A DNA stretch of 64,000 nucleotides from Caballeronia fortuita (lineage in GTDB: Bacteria; Pseudomonadota; Gammaproteobacteria; Burkholderiales; Burkholderiaceae): contig NZ_FCNX02000010.1 of assembly GCF_001544835.2 (NCBI RefSeq), positions 62,001 through 126,000 of the forward strand, written 5' to 3'. This document shows, piece after piece, positions 9,604-19,170 of the stretch (positions within the stretch are counted from its first letter, which is position 1; the number at the start of each line of letters is the position of its first letter). The position numbers and the translations under genes are program-made. The notes under the pieces were generated by a model. The model did no database searches, was not told where the DNA came from, and saw only the letters and a list, made by a program, of their open reading frames with translations.

Positions 9604-10407
9604 ATGCATCCGATGCTCAATATCGCTGTCAAGGCCGCGCGCCGCGCCGGACAGATCATCAACCGCGCGTCGCTCGATCTGGACCGCCTCCAGGTCAGCA
9701 AGAAACAGCACAACGACTTCGTGACGGAAGTCGACAAGGCGTCCGAAGCCGCGATCATCGAGACGCTCCACACCGCCTATCCCGATCACTCGATCCTCGC
9801 CGAAGAATCCGGCGCAACGGATCGCGAATCGGAGTTCCAGTGGATCATCGATCCGCTCGACGGCACCACGAACTTCATCCACGGCTTTCCTTACTACTGC
9901 GTGTCGATTGCGCTCGCGCACAAGGGCGTCGTGCAGCAGGCCGTCATCTACGATCCGACGCGCAACGACCTCTTCACCGCATCGCGCGGGCGGGGCGCCT
10001 ATCTGAACGAACGGCGCATCCGCGTCGGCAAGCTGGACCGTCTGTCCGATGCGCTGATCGGCACGGGCTTCCCGTTCCGCGACGGCCAGGGCCTGAACGG
10101 CTACATGCGCCTCTTCAGCGAAATGACGCTGTCGTGCGCAGGATTGCGGCGCCCGGGCGCGGCGGCGCTCGATCTGGCCAACGTCGCGGCCGGTCGTCTC
10201 GATGGCTTCTTCGAGCAGGGCATCCATCCGTGGGACGTGGCGGCGGGCAGCCTGATCGTGACCGAAGCGGGCGGACTCGTCGGCAATTACACCGGCGAAT
10301 CGGATTTCCTGTTCAAGAACGAGATCGTCGCGGCCAATCCGAAGGTGTACGCGCAGATGGTCAAGATCCTCGACATGTACTCGCGCACGCGCCTCACCGG
10401 CGAATAA
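9604..10407 (+). CDS. suhB: Inositol-1-monophosphatase family protein SuhB
   Basis: Mg2+-dependent sugar/inositol phosphatase; in E. coli SuhB also acts with the Nus factors in rRNA transcription antitermination. The 267-aa protein has ILAEESG, the signature [17 protein letters not shown] with metal-ligand Asp residues, and [18 protein letters not shown] near the C-terminus. All metal ligands look intact, so it should be active. The gene is divergent from trmJ and ends with a strong terminator. Confidence 0.93.
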   Translation: MHPMLNIAVKAARRAGQIINRASLDLDRLQVSKKQHNDFVTEVDKASEAAIIETLHTAYPDHSILAEESGATDRESEFQWIIDPLDGTTNFIHGFPYYCVSIALAHKGVVQQAVIYDPTRNDLFTASRGRGAYLNERRIRVGKLDRLSDALIGTGFPFRDGQGLNGYMRLFSEMTLSCAGLRRPGAAALDLANVAAGRLDGFFEQGIHPWDVAAGSLIVTEAGGLVGNYTGESDFLFKNEIVAANPKVYAQMVKILDMYSRTRLTGE

Positions 10408-10416
10408 GCTGGATCG

Positions 10417-10447
10417 AAGGGGCGCGTCTCGCGCCCCTTTTGTTTTT
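10417..10447 (+). terminator. Rho-independent terminator after suhB
   Basis: A perfect 10-bp stem (AAGGGGCGCG / CGCGCCCCTT) with a 3-nt loop lies 9 nt after the suhB stop and is followed by TTTGTTTTT. It should end the suhB transcript before lplT. Confidence 0.88.
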
Positions 10448-10579
10448 GACTTCCTCCAGCGCTCCGGGCGCGCCGCCTGCCCTGCAACGAATGCCGGGCT
10501 CCGCTACAGTGCAAGCTTCGTCTCCTTCCGGCAACGGTGCATTCCCGCCGCACGCCGCGCCTCACGTCACGCCCCGCTC

Positions 10580-11878
10580 ATGAAGAAAGGCTTCTACACG
10601 ATCATCGCCGCGCAGTTCGTTTCGTCGCTCGCCGACAATGCGCTCCTGATCGCCGCGATCGCCATGCTCGCCGTCGTCCATTCGGCGCCCTGGATCACCC
10701 CGCTTCTGCAGATCTTCTTCACGATCTCGTACGTCGTGCTCGCGCCGTTCGTCGGCGCATTCGCCGATGCGCTCCAGAAGCGCCACGTCATGTTCATTTC
10801 GAACGCGCTCAAGGCGGCGGGCTGCGCGATGATGATCGCGGGCGTGCATCCGATGATCGCGTATGGCGTCGTCGGGCTCGGCGCGGCGGCCTATTCGCCC
10901 GCGAAGTACGGCATTCTCACTGAGCTGCTGCCGCCGCAGAAGCTGATTCCGGCGAACGCGTGGCTCGAATCCGCGACCGTCGGCTCGACGATCCTCGGCA
11001 CGGTGATCGGCGGCGCGCTCGTCAGTCAGGTCGTGACGCGCTGGGTTTCGCACGCGCATCTGCCGTTCGTGAGCACGGCCGCGCACGCCGCGCTTTTCGC
11101 CGTCATGCTGATCTACGCGTCGGCGGCGGTCATCAACGTGTTCATCCCCGATACCGGCGCGCGCTATCCGAATCTTCTCAACGAGCCGACGAAGCTCGTC
11201 CACGATTTCTCGCGCTGCTTCAAGGTGTTGTGGAAGGACAAGCTCGCGCAGATCGCGCTGTGGGTCACGACGCTGCTCTGGGGCGCGGCCGTCACGCTGC
11301 AACTGCTCGTGCTCAAATGGGCCGATGCAAATCTGGGCCTGTCGCTCTCGAAAGCCGCTGTGCTGCAGGGCGTGACGGGCGTGGGCATCGCGCTCGGCGC
11401 CGCGGCGGCATCGGCGTGGATCATGCTGCGCCAGTCGTTGAAAGTTCTGCCGGTCGGCGTGCTGATCGGCGCGGTGGCGGTCGCGATGGCCTTCTACAAC
11501 AAGGACATGTTTCCGGCCGGCGCGGGCGTGCATTTCGGGCCGCTGTTCGCACCCGCTTACATCCTGATGGCCTATCCGCTGATGATCGCCCTCGGCGGCC
11601 TCTCGGGCTTCTTCATCGTGCCGATGAACGCGATCCTCCAGCATCGCGGCGCGACGCTGCTTTCCGCCGGACATTCGATTGCCGTGCAGAACTTCAACCA
11701 GAATCTAGCCGTCCTGGCGATGCTCGGCGCCTACGCGCTCCTGCTGACGACGAACGTGCCGGTGCAATGGATCATCGTCGTGTTCGGCGTTTTCGTCTGT
11801 CTGATGATGGCGCTCGCGATGCGCCGCCACACGCGCAACGAGCGCGAGACGGACCTCGTTGCGCTGGTCGAGGAATGA
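10580..11878 (+). CDS. lplT: Lysophospholipid transporter (MFS) LplT
   Basis: LplT flips lysophospholipids across the inner membrane for re-acylation. The 432-aa protein has about 12 membrane segments of MFS type. Its N-terminus (MKKGFYTIIAAQFVSSLADN ALL) matches LplT, with APFVGAFADALQKRHVMF as the cytoplasmic loop 2-3 motif and PAKYGILTELLPPQKLIPAN as the conserved loop. It stands alone here; the acyltransferase Aas often paired with it is not in the window. A terminator separates it from suhB. Confidence 0.88.
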   Translation: MKKGFYTIIAAQFVSSLADNALLIAAIAMLAVVHSAPWITPLLQIFFTISYVVLAPFVGAFADALQKRHVMFISNALKAAGCAMMIAGVHPMIAYGVVGLGAAAYSPAKYGILTELLPPQKLIPANAWLESATVGSTILGTVIGGALVSQVVTRWVSHAHLPFVSTAAHAALFAVMLIYASAAVINVFIPDTGARYPNLLNEPTKLVHDFSRCFKVLWKDKLAQIALWVTTLLWGAAVTLQLLVLKWADANLGLSLSKAAVLQGVTGVGIALGAAAASAWIMLRQSLKVLPVGVLIGAVAVAMAFYNKDMFPAGAGVHFGPLFAPAYILMAYPLMIALGGLSGFFIVPMNAILQHRGATLLSAGHSIAVQNFNQNLAVLAMLGAYALLLTTNVPVQWIIVVFGVFVCLMMALAMRRHTRNERETDLVALVEE

Positions 11879-12062
11879 ACCTTGCTCGTCGGTGTATCCT
11901 GGGTCACACCCCGGCGCCGGCTTACGAGGGAAATGGGAGGGAACGCGGGCGGCGGGGTCAGGTCGTAACGCTGTGCAGGCCGCGAGCAATAGCCGCATGG
12001 CGGCGTTGCGGACCGGACCCGGCGATATCATTCCTCGGCAACGTCAATAAAGGAGCATGAAA

Positions 12063-12431
12063 ATGGGATTGTTCACACGTTCGACGCTCGACAGCAGAAT
12101 CAATGGCGCAGCCGATCTCGGCCAGCGCGCGGTGCGCGGTGCGAGCGACGCGGTCGATTCGGCAAGCAGCCAGTTGCGCAGCCTGCTCGACGATCTGGAA
12201 AGCTCGATTTCCGGCGCGAAGGACATTGACGCGGACAAACTGCGCAAGGAACTGCAATCGAAGCTCAAGACCGCACGCTCGCAGATGAACGGCGCAGGCG
12301 GCGCAATTGCGGGCCGGCTCAACGATGCCGCCGGTTACGCCGACGACTTCGTTCACGACAGGCCGTGGCACACGCTCGGTGCGGTCGCGGGTCTCGCGCT
12401 GCTCGTCGGGTTTCTCGCCGGGCGCGCGTGA
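12063..12431 (+). CDS. DUF883 (ElaB/YqjD-type) membrane-anchored protein
   Basis: A 122-aa protein with an amphipathic N-terminal region and a single C-terminal membrane helix (WHTLGAVAGLALLVGFLAG), the layout of the DUF883/ElaB/YqjD family, whose E. coli members bind ribosomes at the inner membrane in stationary phase. An ATG at 12057 is in frame, but AGGAG at 12051-12055 is correctly spaced (7 nt) only for 12063. The final TGA overlaps a GTG that opens a 31-codon frame. Function here is inferred from family only. Confidence 0.85.
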   Translation: MGLFTRSTLDSRINGAADLGQRAVRGASDAVDSASSQLRSLLDDLESSISGAKDIDADKLRKELQSKLKTARSQMNGAGGAIAGRLNDAAGYADDFVHDRPWHTLGAVAGLALLVGFLAGRA

Positions 12432-12523
12432 CGCATAACGGTGTTTTCCGCATCGGCCATCGGGACGGCATCGCGTTCGTTCTGGTCGCCGGTTGCGCGC
12501 TCGCCGCGGCGCAGTCGCGCTAG
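12428..12523 (+). CDS. Possible 31-residue small protein coupled to the DUF883 gene
   Basis: A GTG overlaps the DUF883 stop as GTGA and opens a 31-codon frame ending at TAG. The product would be a His/Arg-containing head followed by a hydrophobic stretch (IAFVLVAGCALAAAQSR). The overlap is the form used for translational coupling elsewhere in this window, but in a G+C-rich genome such a frame can arise by chance. There is no homology that I recognise. Confidence 0.25.
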   Translation: MTHNGVFRIGHRDGIAFVLVAGCALAAAQSR

Positions 12524-12635
12524 CCGGCATTCCATTGGCCATTCGGCCGACTCCGCCGTCATCCCATGACGGGTTAAACTCTTGCCCTATCGGCTGATTT
12601 TCCGGCTGTATTTTTTGGCTGAAATATCGGTTGAA

Positions 12636-12665
12636 TAACGGCCGGCGCACGTCGCGTCCGGCCGT
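12636..12665. repeat. Perfect 9-bp inverted repeat upstream of mutS
   Basis: AACGGCCGG and CCGGCCGTT are exact inverted copies with a 12-nt spacer, ending 30 nt before the mutS start. It is not followed by a good U tract on the plus strand, so it may be a weak terminator of the upstream gene or a hairpin in the mutS leader. Confidence 0.5.
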
Positions 12666-12695
12666 TTAGTCATTCTGGCCTTCACAGCACGCAAG

Positions 12696-15398
12696 ATGGG
12701 CAATCAAACGGCAACTCCCGACACTTCTCCAGACATCGCCGCGCCGCTCGCGGATCTGTCGCAGCACACGCCGATGATGCAGCAGTATCTGCGCATCAAG
12801 GCCGAGCATCCCGGCACGCTCGTTTTCTATCGAATGGGCGATTTCTACGAGCTTTTCTTCGACGACGCCGAAAAGGCCGCGCGCCTGCTCGATCTCACGT
12901 TGACGCAGCGCGGCGCATCGGGCGGCAATCCGATCAAGATGGCGGGCGTGCCGCATCACGCATGCGAGCAATATCTCGCGAAGCTCGTGAAGCTGGGCGA
13001 ATCGGTGGCGATCTGCGAGCAGATCGGCGATCCGGCGACATCGAAAGGGCCGGTCGAGCGCAAGGTCGTGCGCGTCGTCACGCCGGGCACGCTGACCGAC
13101 GCCGCGCTGCTGTCCGACAAGAGCGACGTCTACCTGCTGGCGCTGTGCCCCGCGCACAACCGTCGCGGCGTGGTGACGAGCGTCGGGCTCGCGTGGCTCA
13201 ATCTCGCGAGCGGCGCGTTGCGTCTCGCGGAAGTCGCGCCGAATCAGGTGAGCGCGGCGCTCGAACGGATTCGCCCGTCGGAAACGCTCATCGCGGATTC
13301 GATCACGGATGTGCCGGCGTCGCTCGGTGTGATGCATCCGGGCGCGACCACGCGCGTGCCGGCATGGCACTTCGACGTCGGCTCGGGCACGCAGCGTCTG
13401 CGCGAACAGCTCGATGTCGCGAGCCTCGACGGTTTTGGCGGAGAAACGCTCACCTGCGCGTGCGGCGCGGCCGGCGCGCTGCTGCTCTACGCAGCCGCCA
13501 CGCAAGGCCAGCAGTTGCGTCACGTACGCAGCCTGAAGGTCGAATACGAATCTGAGTACATCGGGCTCGATCCCGCCACGCGGCGCAATCTCGAACTCAC
13601 CGAGACATTGCGCGGCACCGAATCGCCGACGCTCTTCTCCTTGCTCGACACGTGCTGCACGACGATGGGCAGCCGCCTCCTGCGCCACTGGCTGCATCAT
13701 CCGCCGCGCGACGCATCGATCGCGCAGGCGAGACAGCAGGCGATCGGCGCATTGCTCGACGCGCCCACGAGCGGCGGCCTCGACACGTTGCGCGGCGCGC
13801 TGCGCAAGATCTCGGACATCGAGCGCATCACGGGCCGTCTTGCGTTGCTGTCGGCGCGCCCGCGCGATCTGTCGAGCCTGCGCGACACCTTCGCCGCGCT
13901 GCCCGATCTGCGCACGCTCGTCTCCGCCGTGGCCGCACATGCGCTTGCGCTGCAACGCATCGACATCGCGCTCGAGCCGCCGCACGAGTGTCTCGATCTC
14001 CTGACGAACGCCATCGCGCCCGAACCGGCCGCGTTGATCCGCGACGGCGGCGTGATCGCGCGCGGATACGATCCCGATCTCGACGAGCTGCGCGATATTT
14101 CGGAGAACTGCGATCAATTCCTGATCGATCTCGAAGCGCGCGAGCGCACGCGCACCGGCATCGCGAATCTGCGCGTCGAATACAACAAGGTGCACGGGTT
14201 TTATATCGAAGTCACGCGCGGACAGACCGACAAGGTGCCCGACGACTATCGCCGCCGCCAGACCTTGAAGAACGCCGAGCGCTATATCACGCCGGAGCTG
14301 AAGGCGTTCGAAGACAAGGCGCTCTCCGCGCAGGAGCGCGCGCTCGCGCGTGAACGCGCGCTCTATGACGCGCTGCTGCAGAACCTGTTGCCCTTCATAG
14401 CGGACTGCCAGCGCGTCGCCAGTGCGCTGGCGGAACTCGATCTGCTGTGCGCGTTCGCCGAACGCGCCCGCGCGCTCGACTGGGTCGCGCCGGAATTCAC
14501 CGCCCATGCGGGCATCGATATCGAACAAGGGCGGCATCCGGTCGTCGAGGCGCAGGTCGAGCAGTTCATCGCCAACGATTGCTGTCTGAGCCAGGACCGC
14601 AAGCTCCTGCTCATCACCGGCCCGAACATGGGCGGTAAATCGACCTTCATGCGTCAGACCGCGCTGATCGCGCTGATGGCGCATGTCGGCAGCTATGTGC
14701 CGGCGAAGCGCGCGCGTTTCGGCGCGCTCGATCGCATCTTCACGCGCATCGGCGCCGCCGACGATCTCGCGGGCGGCCGCTCGACCTTCATGGTCGAGAT
14801 GACCGAAGCGGCGGCCATTCTCAACGACGCGAGCGCATCGAGCCTCGTCTTGATGGACGAGATCGGCCGCGGCACGTCGACCTTCGACGGCCTCGCGCTC
14901 GCATGGGCGATCGCGCGTCATCTTCTCACGCACAACGGCTGCTACACGCTCTTCGCGACGCACTACTTCGAGCTCACGCAGTTACCTTCGGAATTCGCGC
15001 AGGCGGCGAACGTGCATCTGTCGGCGGTCGAGCACGATCACGGCATCGTGTTCCTGCACGCGGTGAGCGAAGGTCCGGCCAATCAGAGTTACGGCTTGCA
15101 GGTCGCGCAGCTCGCGGGCGTGCCGGGCGCGGTGATCCGCGCGGCGCGCAAGCACCTCGTGCATCTCGAACAGCAGTCGATCAACCAGCCCGCCGCGCAG
15201 TTCGATCTCTTCGCCAGTCAGCCGTATGCGCCGTACGAAGACGAAGCGAAGCCCGACGAAAAAGCGCAGGCGCCCGAGCATCCGGTCATGGAGAAGCTGC
15301 GCGCGCTCGATCCGAACGATCTGCGTCCGCGCGACGCGCTCGATCTGCTCTACGAACTGCATGAGCTGGCGAACAGTCCGCCGGATGCCTCGCGTTGA
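12696..15398 (+). CDS. mutS: DNA mismatch repair protein MutS
   Basis: Recognises mismatches and starts methyl-directed repair with MutL. The 900-aa protein is a full-length MutS I: mismatch-binding motif [15 protein letters not shown] (the Phe-x-Glu finger) near residues 45-60, connector, lever and clamp domains, Walker [10 protein letters not shown] near residue 645, [18 protein letters not shown] (Walker B/D-loop) near 725, and the FATHYFELT switch. The start is the first ATG in frame with the conserved N-terminus; no strong ribosome-binding site is visible. The last 14 bp overlap the next gene, suggesting translational coupling. Confidence 0.98.
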   Translation: MGNQTATPDTSPDIAAPLADLSQHTPMMQQYLRIKAEHPGTLVFYRMGDFYELFFDDAEKAARLLDLTLTQRGASGGNPIKMAGVPHHACEQYLAKLVKLGESVAICEQIGDPATSKGPVERKVVRVVTPGTLTDAALLSDKSDVYLLALCPAHNRRGVVTSVGLAWLNLASGALRLAEVAPNQVSAALERIRPSETLIADSITDVPASLGVMHPGATTRVPAWHFDVGSGTQRLREQLDVASLDGFGGETLTCACGAAGALLLYAAATQGQQLRHVRSLKVEYESEYIGLDPATRRNLELTETLRGTESPTLFSLLDTCCTTMGSRLLRHWLHHPPRDASIAQARQQAIGALLDAPTSGGLDTLRGALRKISDIERITGRLALLSARPRDLSSLRDTFAALPDLRTLVSAVAAHALALQRIDIALEPPHECLDLLTNAIAPEPAALIRDGGVIARGYDPDLDELRDISENCDQFLIDLEARERTRTGIANLRVEYNKVHGFYIEVTRGQTDKVPDDYRRRQTLKNAERYITPELKAFEDKALSAQERALARERALYDALLQNLLPFIADCQRVASALAELDLLCAFAERARALDWVAPEFTAHAGIDIEQGRHPVVEAQVEQFIANDCCLSQDRKLLLITGPNMGGKSTFMRQTALIALMAHVGSYVPAKRARFGALDRIFTRIGAADDLAGGRSTFMVEMTEAAAILNDASASSLVLMDEIGRGTSTFDGLALAWAIARHLLTHNGCYTLFATHYFELTQLPSEFAQAANVHLSAVEHDHGIVFLHAVSEGPANQSYGLQVAQLAGVPGAVIRAARKHLVHLEQQSINQPAAQFDLFASQPYAPYEDEAKPDEKAQAPEHPVMEKLRALDPNDLRPRDALDLLYELHELANSPPDASR

Positions 15399-16623
15399 GC
15401 GCGCCACGGCACGCGTGACGCGCGTGCTGACGATCGCGATCGCGCTGACATTCGGCGCGACCGCGCAGGCGCACGCACAAGGCGACGCGCCGCTCGCGTT
15501 CGCCGTCATCGCCGACGCGCTCTCGCGTCCCGCCGACGAAGCGCCCGTGCGCCGCATGCTCGACGCGATCGCGCGCGAAGGCAACATCGCGTTCATCGTC
15601 TACGACGGCAACTTCAAAGGCGCGGCCGAGCCTTGCCGCGATAGCGTCTTCCAGTCGCGCCACGATCTGCTCGACGCATCGCGCACGCCGCTCGTGCTGC
15701 TGCCCGGTCAGCACGACTGGGCCGATTGCGCTCTCGCACACGCGGGCGCTTACGATCCGGTCGAGCGGCTCGACTTCGTGCGTCAGCTCTTCTTCGCCGA
15801 TGCCGCATCGCTCGGACAGAACCCCCTCACGCTCGCGCGCGAAAGCGATGTCGCGCGCTTTCGCACGTTTCGCGAAATCGTGCGCTGGCAGGCGCAAGGC
15901 ATTGCGTTCATCGGGCTGAACGCGCCGAGCCCGAATAATCACTATCTGACCGCGGGCGGGCGCAACGGCGAGTTCGAGGATCGCGCCGTCGCGACGACGT
16001 TCTGGCTCGAACACGCGGCGGAATCGGCACGGCGCGCCGAGATGCGCGCGCTCGTCGTCATGTTGCAGGGTGATCCGGATTTTTCGCGCTACGAGCGGCG
16101 CGAACGCTTCGCATGGCTACGCTTCTCGCGCCCGAACCAGCCGCGCGACGGCTTTCTCGAACTGAAGCGCAGTCTCGTAAAGGCGGCGGAGACCTTTCGC
16201 GGGCCCGTCATCGTGATACATAGCACCGACGCGCCCGAGCCGAACGGCTTTCATATCGATCAACCGTTGCGCAACGACAAGGGCTTGATCGTCACGAATC
16301 TCACGCGTGTGGCGATCGCGTTCAAGAAGCCGCAATCGCAATGGCTCGAAGTGCAAAGCGATGCACAATGGCATCCGCCGTTTCGGCTGCGCGTGCGCGA
16401 TGTGAAGGAGACGCGCACGCGCGAGCCGGGCGCGACACCGGCAGAAACGCCCGCATCGGTGCCGCCCGCGCTGCCGCGCAACGATCTGCCCGAGCCGCTG
16501 CCTGCGCCGCCTTCGATGCCGCTGCCGGCCTCCGACCTGCCGCCCATCCTGAGCCCGCCGCAGTCGTTGCCGCCCATTTATCCCGTGCCCGCGTCGGGCA
16601 TGCAGAACGGGTCGTCCGGATAA
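15385..16623 (+). CDS. Exported calcineurin-like phosphoesterase homologue, metal site apparently degenerate
   Basis: A 412-aa protein with a signal peptide ([20 protein letters not shown], cut near residue 31). The order of elements resembles metallophosphoesterases, but the ligands are altered: FAVIADAL where DxH is expected (residues 39-46), VYDGNFKG in place of GDxxD, and [11 protein letters not shown] in place of GNHD; GHxH is not found. It may therefore be a non-enzymatic relative or bind metal differently. The last ~70 residues are proline-rich. The start overlaps the end of mutS by 14 bp and the gene ends at a bidirectional terminator. Function unknown. Confidence 0.75.
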   Translation: MPRVERATARVTRVLTIAIALTFGATAQAHAQGDAPLAFAVIADALSRPADEAPVRRMLDAIAREGNIAFIVYDGNFKGAAEPCRDSVFQSRHDLLDASRTPLVLLPGQHDWADCALAHAGAYDPVERLDFVRQLFFADAASLGQNPLTLARESDVARFRTFREIVRWQAQGIAFIGLNAPSPNNHYLTAGGRNGEFEDRAVATTFWLEHAAESARRAEMRALVVMLQGDPDFSRYERRERFAWLRFSRPNQPRDGFLELKRSLVKAAETFRGPVIVIHSTDAPEPNGFHIDQPLRNDKGLIVTNLTRVAIAFKKPQSQWLEVQSDAQWHPPFRLRVRDVKETRTREPGATPAETPASVPPALPRNDLPEPLPAPPSMPLPASDLPPILSPPQSLPPIYPVPASGMQNGSSG

Positions 16624-16627
16624 GAAA

Positions 16628-16651
16628 AAAGCGCAGCCGAAGCTGCGCTTT
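16628..16651. terminator. Bidirectional terminator between the phosphoesterase gene and slyD
   Basis: A 10-bp stem (AAAGCGCAGC / GCTGCGCTTT) with a 4-nt loop lies between convergent genes. A-runs on the left side give the minus-strand transcript a run of U, so it should serve slyD best; the plus-strand U tract is short. Confidence 0.85.
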
Positions 16652-16678
16652 CCGTGCCTTCTTCACCGGCCGGCGCGC

Positions 16679-17230
16679 TCAATGCAGCGTCGGACCTGCA
16701 TCCTTGCGGGGCTCGTCGTCATCGTCGTCTTCGTCTTCATCGACGACGTGCAGACCGTCCGCGCCGTGTGCGTGCTGATGTTCGATCTCGTCGTCGGTCG
16801 CCGTGCGCACTTCCTGCACCGACAGCGCGAAACGCAGCGCCATGCCCGCGAGCGGATGATTGCCGTCGAGCACGACCTTGTCTTCGGCGACATCGGTCAC
16901 GGTATAGATGAGCGAGTCGACGTCGTCATCGCCGTCTTCGGGCGTGCCTTCGAACTGCATGCCGACTTCGAGCGGCTCGGGAAAACGGCTGCGCTCCTCG
17001 ATCTTCACGAGTTCGGGATCGTACTCGCCGAAGGCATCCTGCGGCTCGAGCTGAATGAGCGTTTCATAGCCCGCCTCCTGACCGTCGAGCGCTTCCTCGA
17101 TCTTGGGGAACGTGCCATCATAGCCGCCGTGCAGATAGACCATCGGCTCGTCGCTCTCCTCGATCAGATTGCCTTGCGCATCCGATAGCTTGTAAGCGAC
17201 CGAAACGACAGTGTCTTTCGCAATTTTCAT
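16679..17230 (-). CDS. slyD: FKBP-type peptidyl-prolyl isomerase, SlyD-like
   Basis: A cytoplasmic isomerase/chaperone. The 183-aa protein begins MKIAKDTVVS, preceded by a strong GGAGG, so the longer open frame upstream is not used. The FKBP part is interrupted by the insert-in-flap chaperone domain (YLHGGYDGTFPKIEEALDGQ followed by the flap domain with GNHPLAGMALRFALSVQEV). The C-terminus is an acidic run (EDEDDDDDEPRK) with a few His, instead of the Cys/His-rich nickel tail of E. coli SlyD, so a metallochaperone role for hydrogenase is less likely. Confidence 0.85.
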   Translation of the reverse strand: MKIAKDTVVSVAYKLSDAQGNLIEESDEPMVYLHGGYDGTFPKIEEALDGQEAGYETLIQLEPQDAFGEYDPELVKIEERSRFPEPLEVGMQFEGTPEDGDDDVDSLIYTVTDVAEDKVVLDGNHPLAGMALRFALSVQEVRTATDDEIEHQHAHGADGLHVVDEDEDDDDDEPRKDAGPTLH

Positions 17231-17263
17231 TGGATCCTCCAAGATACAAGCCTCGATTATACG

Positions 17264-18502
17264 ATGCCCAAGCGGCCCCAAGACGCAACCCCATCCCCCG
17301 TTTCCGGCCTTCCCGAGCATGCTCGCGCGCCCTTGCCAGACGAACTCACACCGCTGTTGGGCAACCGCACGCCACGACAGTTCATGCGACGTTACTGGCA
17401 GAAAAAGCCTCTGCTGATTCGCCAGGCCATCCCGAAAATCGCGGCGCCGCTCGCGCGCGACGAACTCTTCGCACTCGCCGATCAGGACGATGTCGAGTCC
17501 CGGCTCATCACGCACTTCCGCAATGCGTGGGATATGGAGCACGGACCGTTCGCGCCCGACGAATTGCCGTCGGTCAGAAAGCGCGAGTGGACTCTGCTCG
17601 TGCAGGGCGCGAACCTCCACGACGACCGCGCGCACGCGCTGATGAACCGGTTCCGCTTCATTCCCGACGCGCGTCTCGACGATCTCATGATCTCCTACGC
17701 GACCGACGGCGGCGGTGTCGGACCGCACTTCGACTCGTACGACGTGTTTTTGCTGCAGGTTCACGGCAAGCGCCGCTGGCGTATCGGTGCGCAGCGCGAT
17801 CTTTCGCTAAAACCCGGATTGCCGTTGAAAGTTTTACAGCACTTCGAACCCGAGGAAGAATGGGTGCTGGAGCCGGGCGACATGCTCTACCTGCCGCCGC
17901 ATATCGCGCACGACGGCATCGCCGAGGGCGAATGCATAACGGCGTCGATCGGCTTTCGCGCGCCCTCCTCGCACGAACTCACGGCGCAGTTTCTCTATCA
18001 CCTCGCCGAACGCGCGGGCGAGACGCCCGATGGCGTGCGCGGCAACGCACGCTATCGCGACCCGGCGCAGGAACCGGTATCCGAGCCGGCTGCGCTGCCT
18101 GCGCTTCTCGTCGAACGTGTTGGCGCGATCCTTGCGAACATCGACTGGAGTGAAAAGGACATCGCTACGTTTCTAGGGAGTTATCTGAGCGAGCCGAAAG
18201 CAAATGTCGTATTCGACTCGCCGGAGCGCGCATTGAATGAGCAAAAATTTGTTGAGCGAGCGAAAAAGACGGGCGTCCGACTGGATAGAAAGACCATTTT
18301 GCTCTACGACGCACGGTCATATTTTGTAAATGGCGAATCGGAAGCACTGTCGCCGAAGCTGAAAAAGTGGCTCCCTGAATTGGCCAATAGCCGGTGTCTG
18401 GAAGCGAAACGCTTTGTAACACTTACAGACGATTCGTCAATGACAGCGCTGCTTCACGAATGGTATCGTGCGGGCTGGATTCTGATGGGCGCTTTGCCTT
18501 GA
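17264..18502 (+). CDS. roxA: Cupin-type (JmjC-like) ribosomal protein L16 arginine hydroxylase
   Basis: A 2-oxoglutarate/Fe(II) oxygenase of the RoxA/YcfD family that hydroxylates an arginine of ribosomal protein L16. The 412-aa protein has FMRRYWQKKPLLIRQ near the N-terminus and the iron triad in GPHFDSYDVFLLQ (HxD) and PPHIAHDGIAEG (distal His), followed by the dimerisation and winged-helix C-terminal part. From about base 18160 to the stop the sequence becomes visibly richer in A+T with codons unlike the first two thirds, though the protein still reads as the family's C-terminal domain. The start lies 33 nt from the divergent slyD. Confidence 0.88.
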   Translation: MPKRPQDATPSPVSGLPEHARAPLPDELTPLLGNRTPRQFMRRYWQKKPLLIRQAIPKIAAPLARDELFALADQDDVESRLITHFRNAWDMEHGPFAPDELPSVRKREWTLLVQGANLHDDRAHALMNRFRFIPDARLDDLMISYATDGGGVGPHFDSYDVFLLQVHGKRRWRIGAQRDLSLKPGLPLKVLQHFEPEEEWVLEPGDMLYLPPHIAHDGIAEGECITASIGFRAPSSHELTAQFLYHLAERAGETPDGVRGNARYRDPAQEPVSEPAALPALLVERVGAILANIDWSEKDIATFLGSYLSEPKANVVFDSPERALNEQKFVERAKKTGVRLDRKTILLYDARSYFVNGESEALSPKLKKWLPELANSRCLEAKRFVTLTDDSSMTALLHEWYRAGWILMGALP

Positions 18503-18609
18503 CAGGCTTGCCTTTACGAGACTTCCCGGGACCCTGCGGCGGCTAGTTTTTTGTTGTTCCGCAATATGAAAATTTGTATGAGAAAGACAACGTATCGTCC
18601 CCTGATTTA

Positions 18610-18638
18610 TCGACGGTCGTTACGAAAGTGCCTATAAT
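18610..18638 (+). promoter_or_regulatory. Candidate sigma-70 promoter for the Ala/Ser-rich lipoprotein
   Basis: TCGACG (4/6 match to TTGACA) and a perfect TATAAT are 17 nt apart in an A+T-rich gap. The leader to the next start would be ~125 nt and contains a small inverted repeat (CTCACA at 18661-18666, TGTGAG at 18678-18683). Confidence 0.6.
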
Positions 18639-18770
18639 TTGCGGCCAAGCCGTAGGAAGTCTCACACATAAAAGAATTGTGAGTCTCCACAGCGGCCCAG
18701 GTCGGTGTTGGAGCACACATTACCGGTACTTTGCGCTGTTGCTTACCTTTAACCATAAAAGGACGTGATC

Positions 18771-19025
18771 ATGAAGAAATCCCTCCTCGTAGCATCCCTG
18801 TTGGCTGCTGTTGCTCTGGCTGCATGCAACAAGTCTAGCGAAACGGCTGCTCCGAGCGCTGCAAGCGATACGTCGGCTGCTTCGGCTCCGGCTGCTGCTG
18901 CTTCGGACGCAAACGCTGCAGCATCGAGCGCTTCGGCCGCTGCAAGCGACGCAGCTTCGGCTGCTGGCGCGGCTTCGGACGCTGCCGCTTCGGCTGCTGC
19001 TCCGGCATCGGGCGCAAGCCAGTAA
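18771..19025 (+). CDS. Small alanine/serine-rich lipoprotein
   Basis: An 84-aa protein with a lipoprotein signal peptide: MKKSLLVASLLAAVALAAC, lipobox LAAC with Cys19. The mature part is almost only Ala, Ser, Asp and Pro in a loose repeat (units like AASDAASAAG), which predicts no globular fold but perhaps a helical or extended tether. Asn at +2 after the Cys fits an outer-membrane destination. GGA precedes the start, a promoter-like pair lies upstream and a strong terminator follows, so it forms its own transcription unit and may be highly expressed. I do not recognise a function; small abundant spacer lipoproteins such as Lpp are the closest analogy. Confidence 0.85.
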   Translation: MKKSLLVASLLAAVALAACNKSSETAAPSAASDTSAASAPAAAASDANAAASSASAAASDAASAAGAASDAAASAAAPASGASQ

Positions 19026-19070
19026 GGCTTGAGCAACGCAGCAGGCTGCTCGATGCGGCCTGCTAACGAA

Positions 19071-19097
19071 AAAACCGGCTCTTGAGCCGGTTTTTTT
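19071..19097 (+). terminator. Rho-independent terminator after the small lipoprotein
   Basis: An 11-bp stem (AAAACCGGCTC / GAGCCGGTTTT) with a 2-nt loop runs into seven T residues. It lies between convergent genes and has A residues on its left, so it may act on both strands. Confidence 0.92.
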
Positions 19098-19170
19098 GTA
19101 TCTGCTTTTTTGTATATGCCGCTGTATATGCCGCGCGCGTCGACCCTGCGTCGAAAAAAACTTACATCAT

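Noticed and set aside
12666-14963. A 765-codon open frame on the minus strand across mutS
   Set aside because: Antisense shadow of mutS with the same Arg/Ala-rich composition as other shadows.
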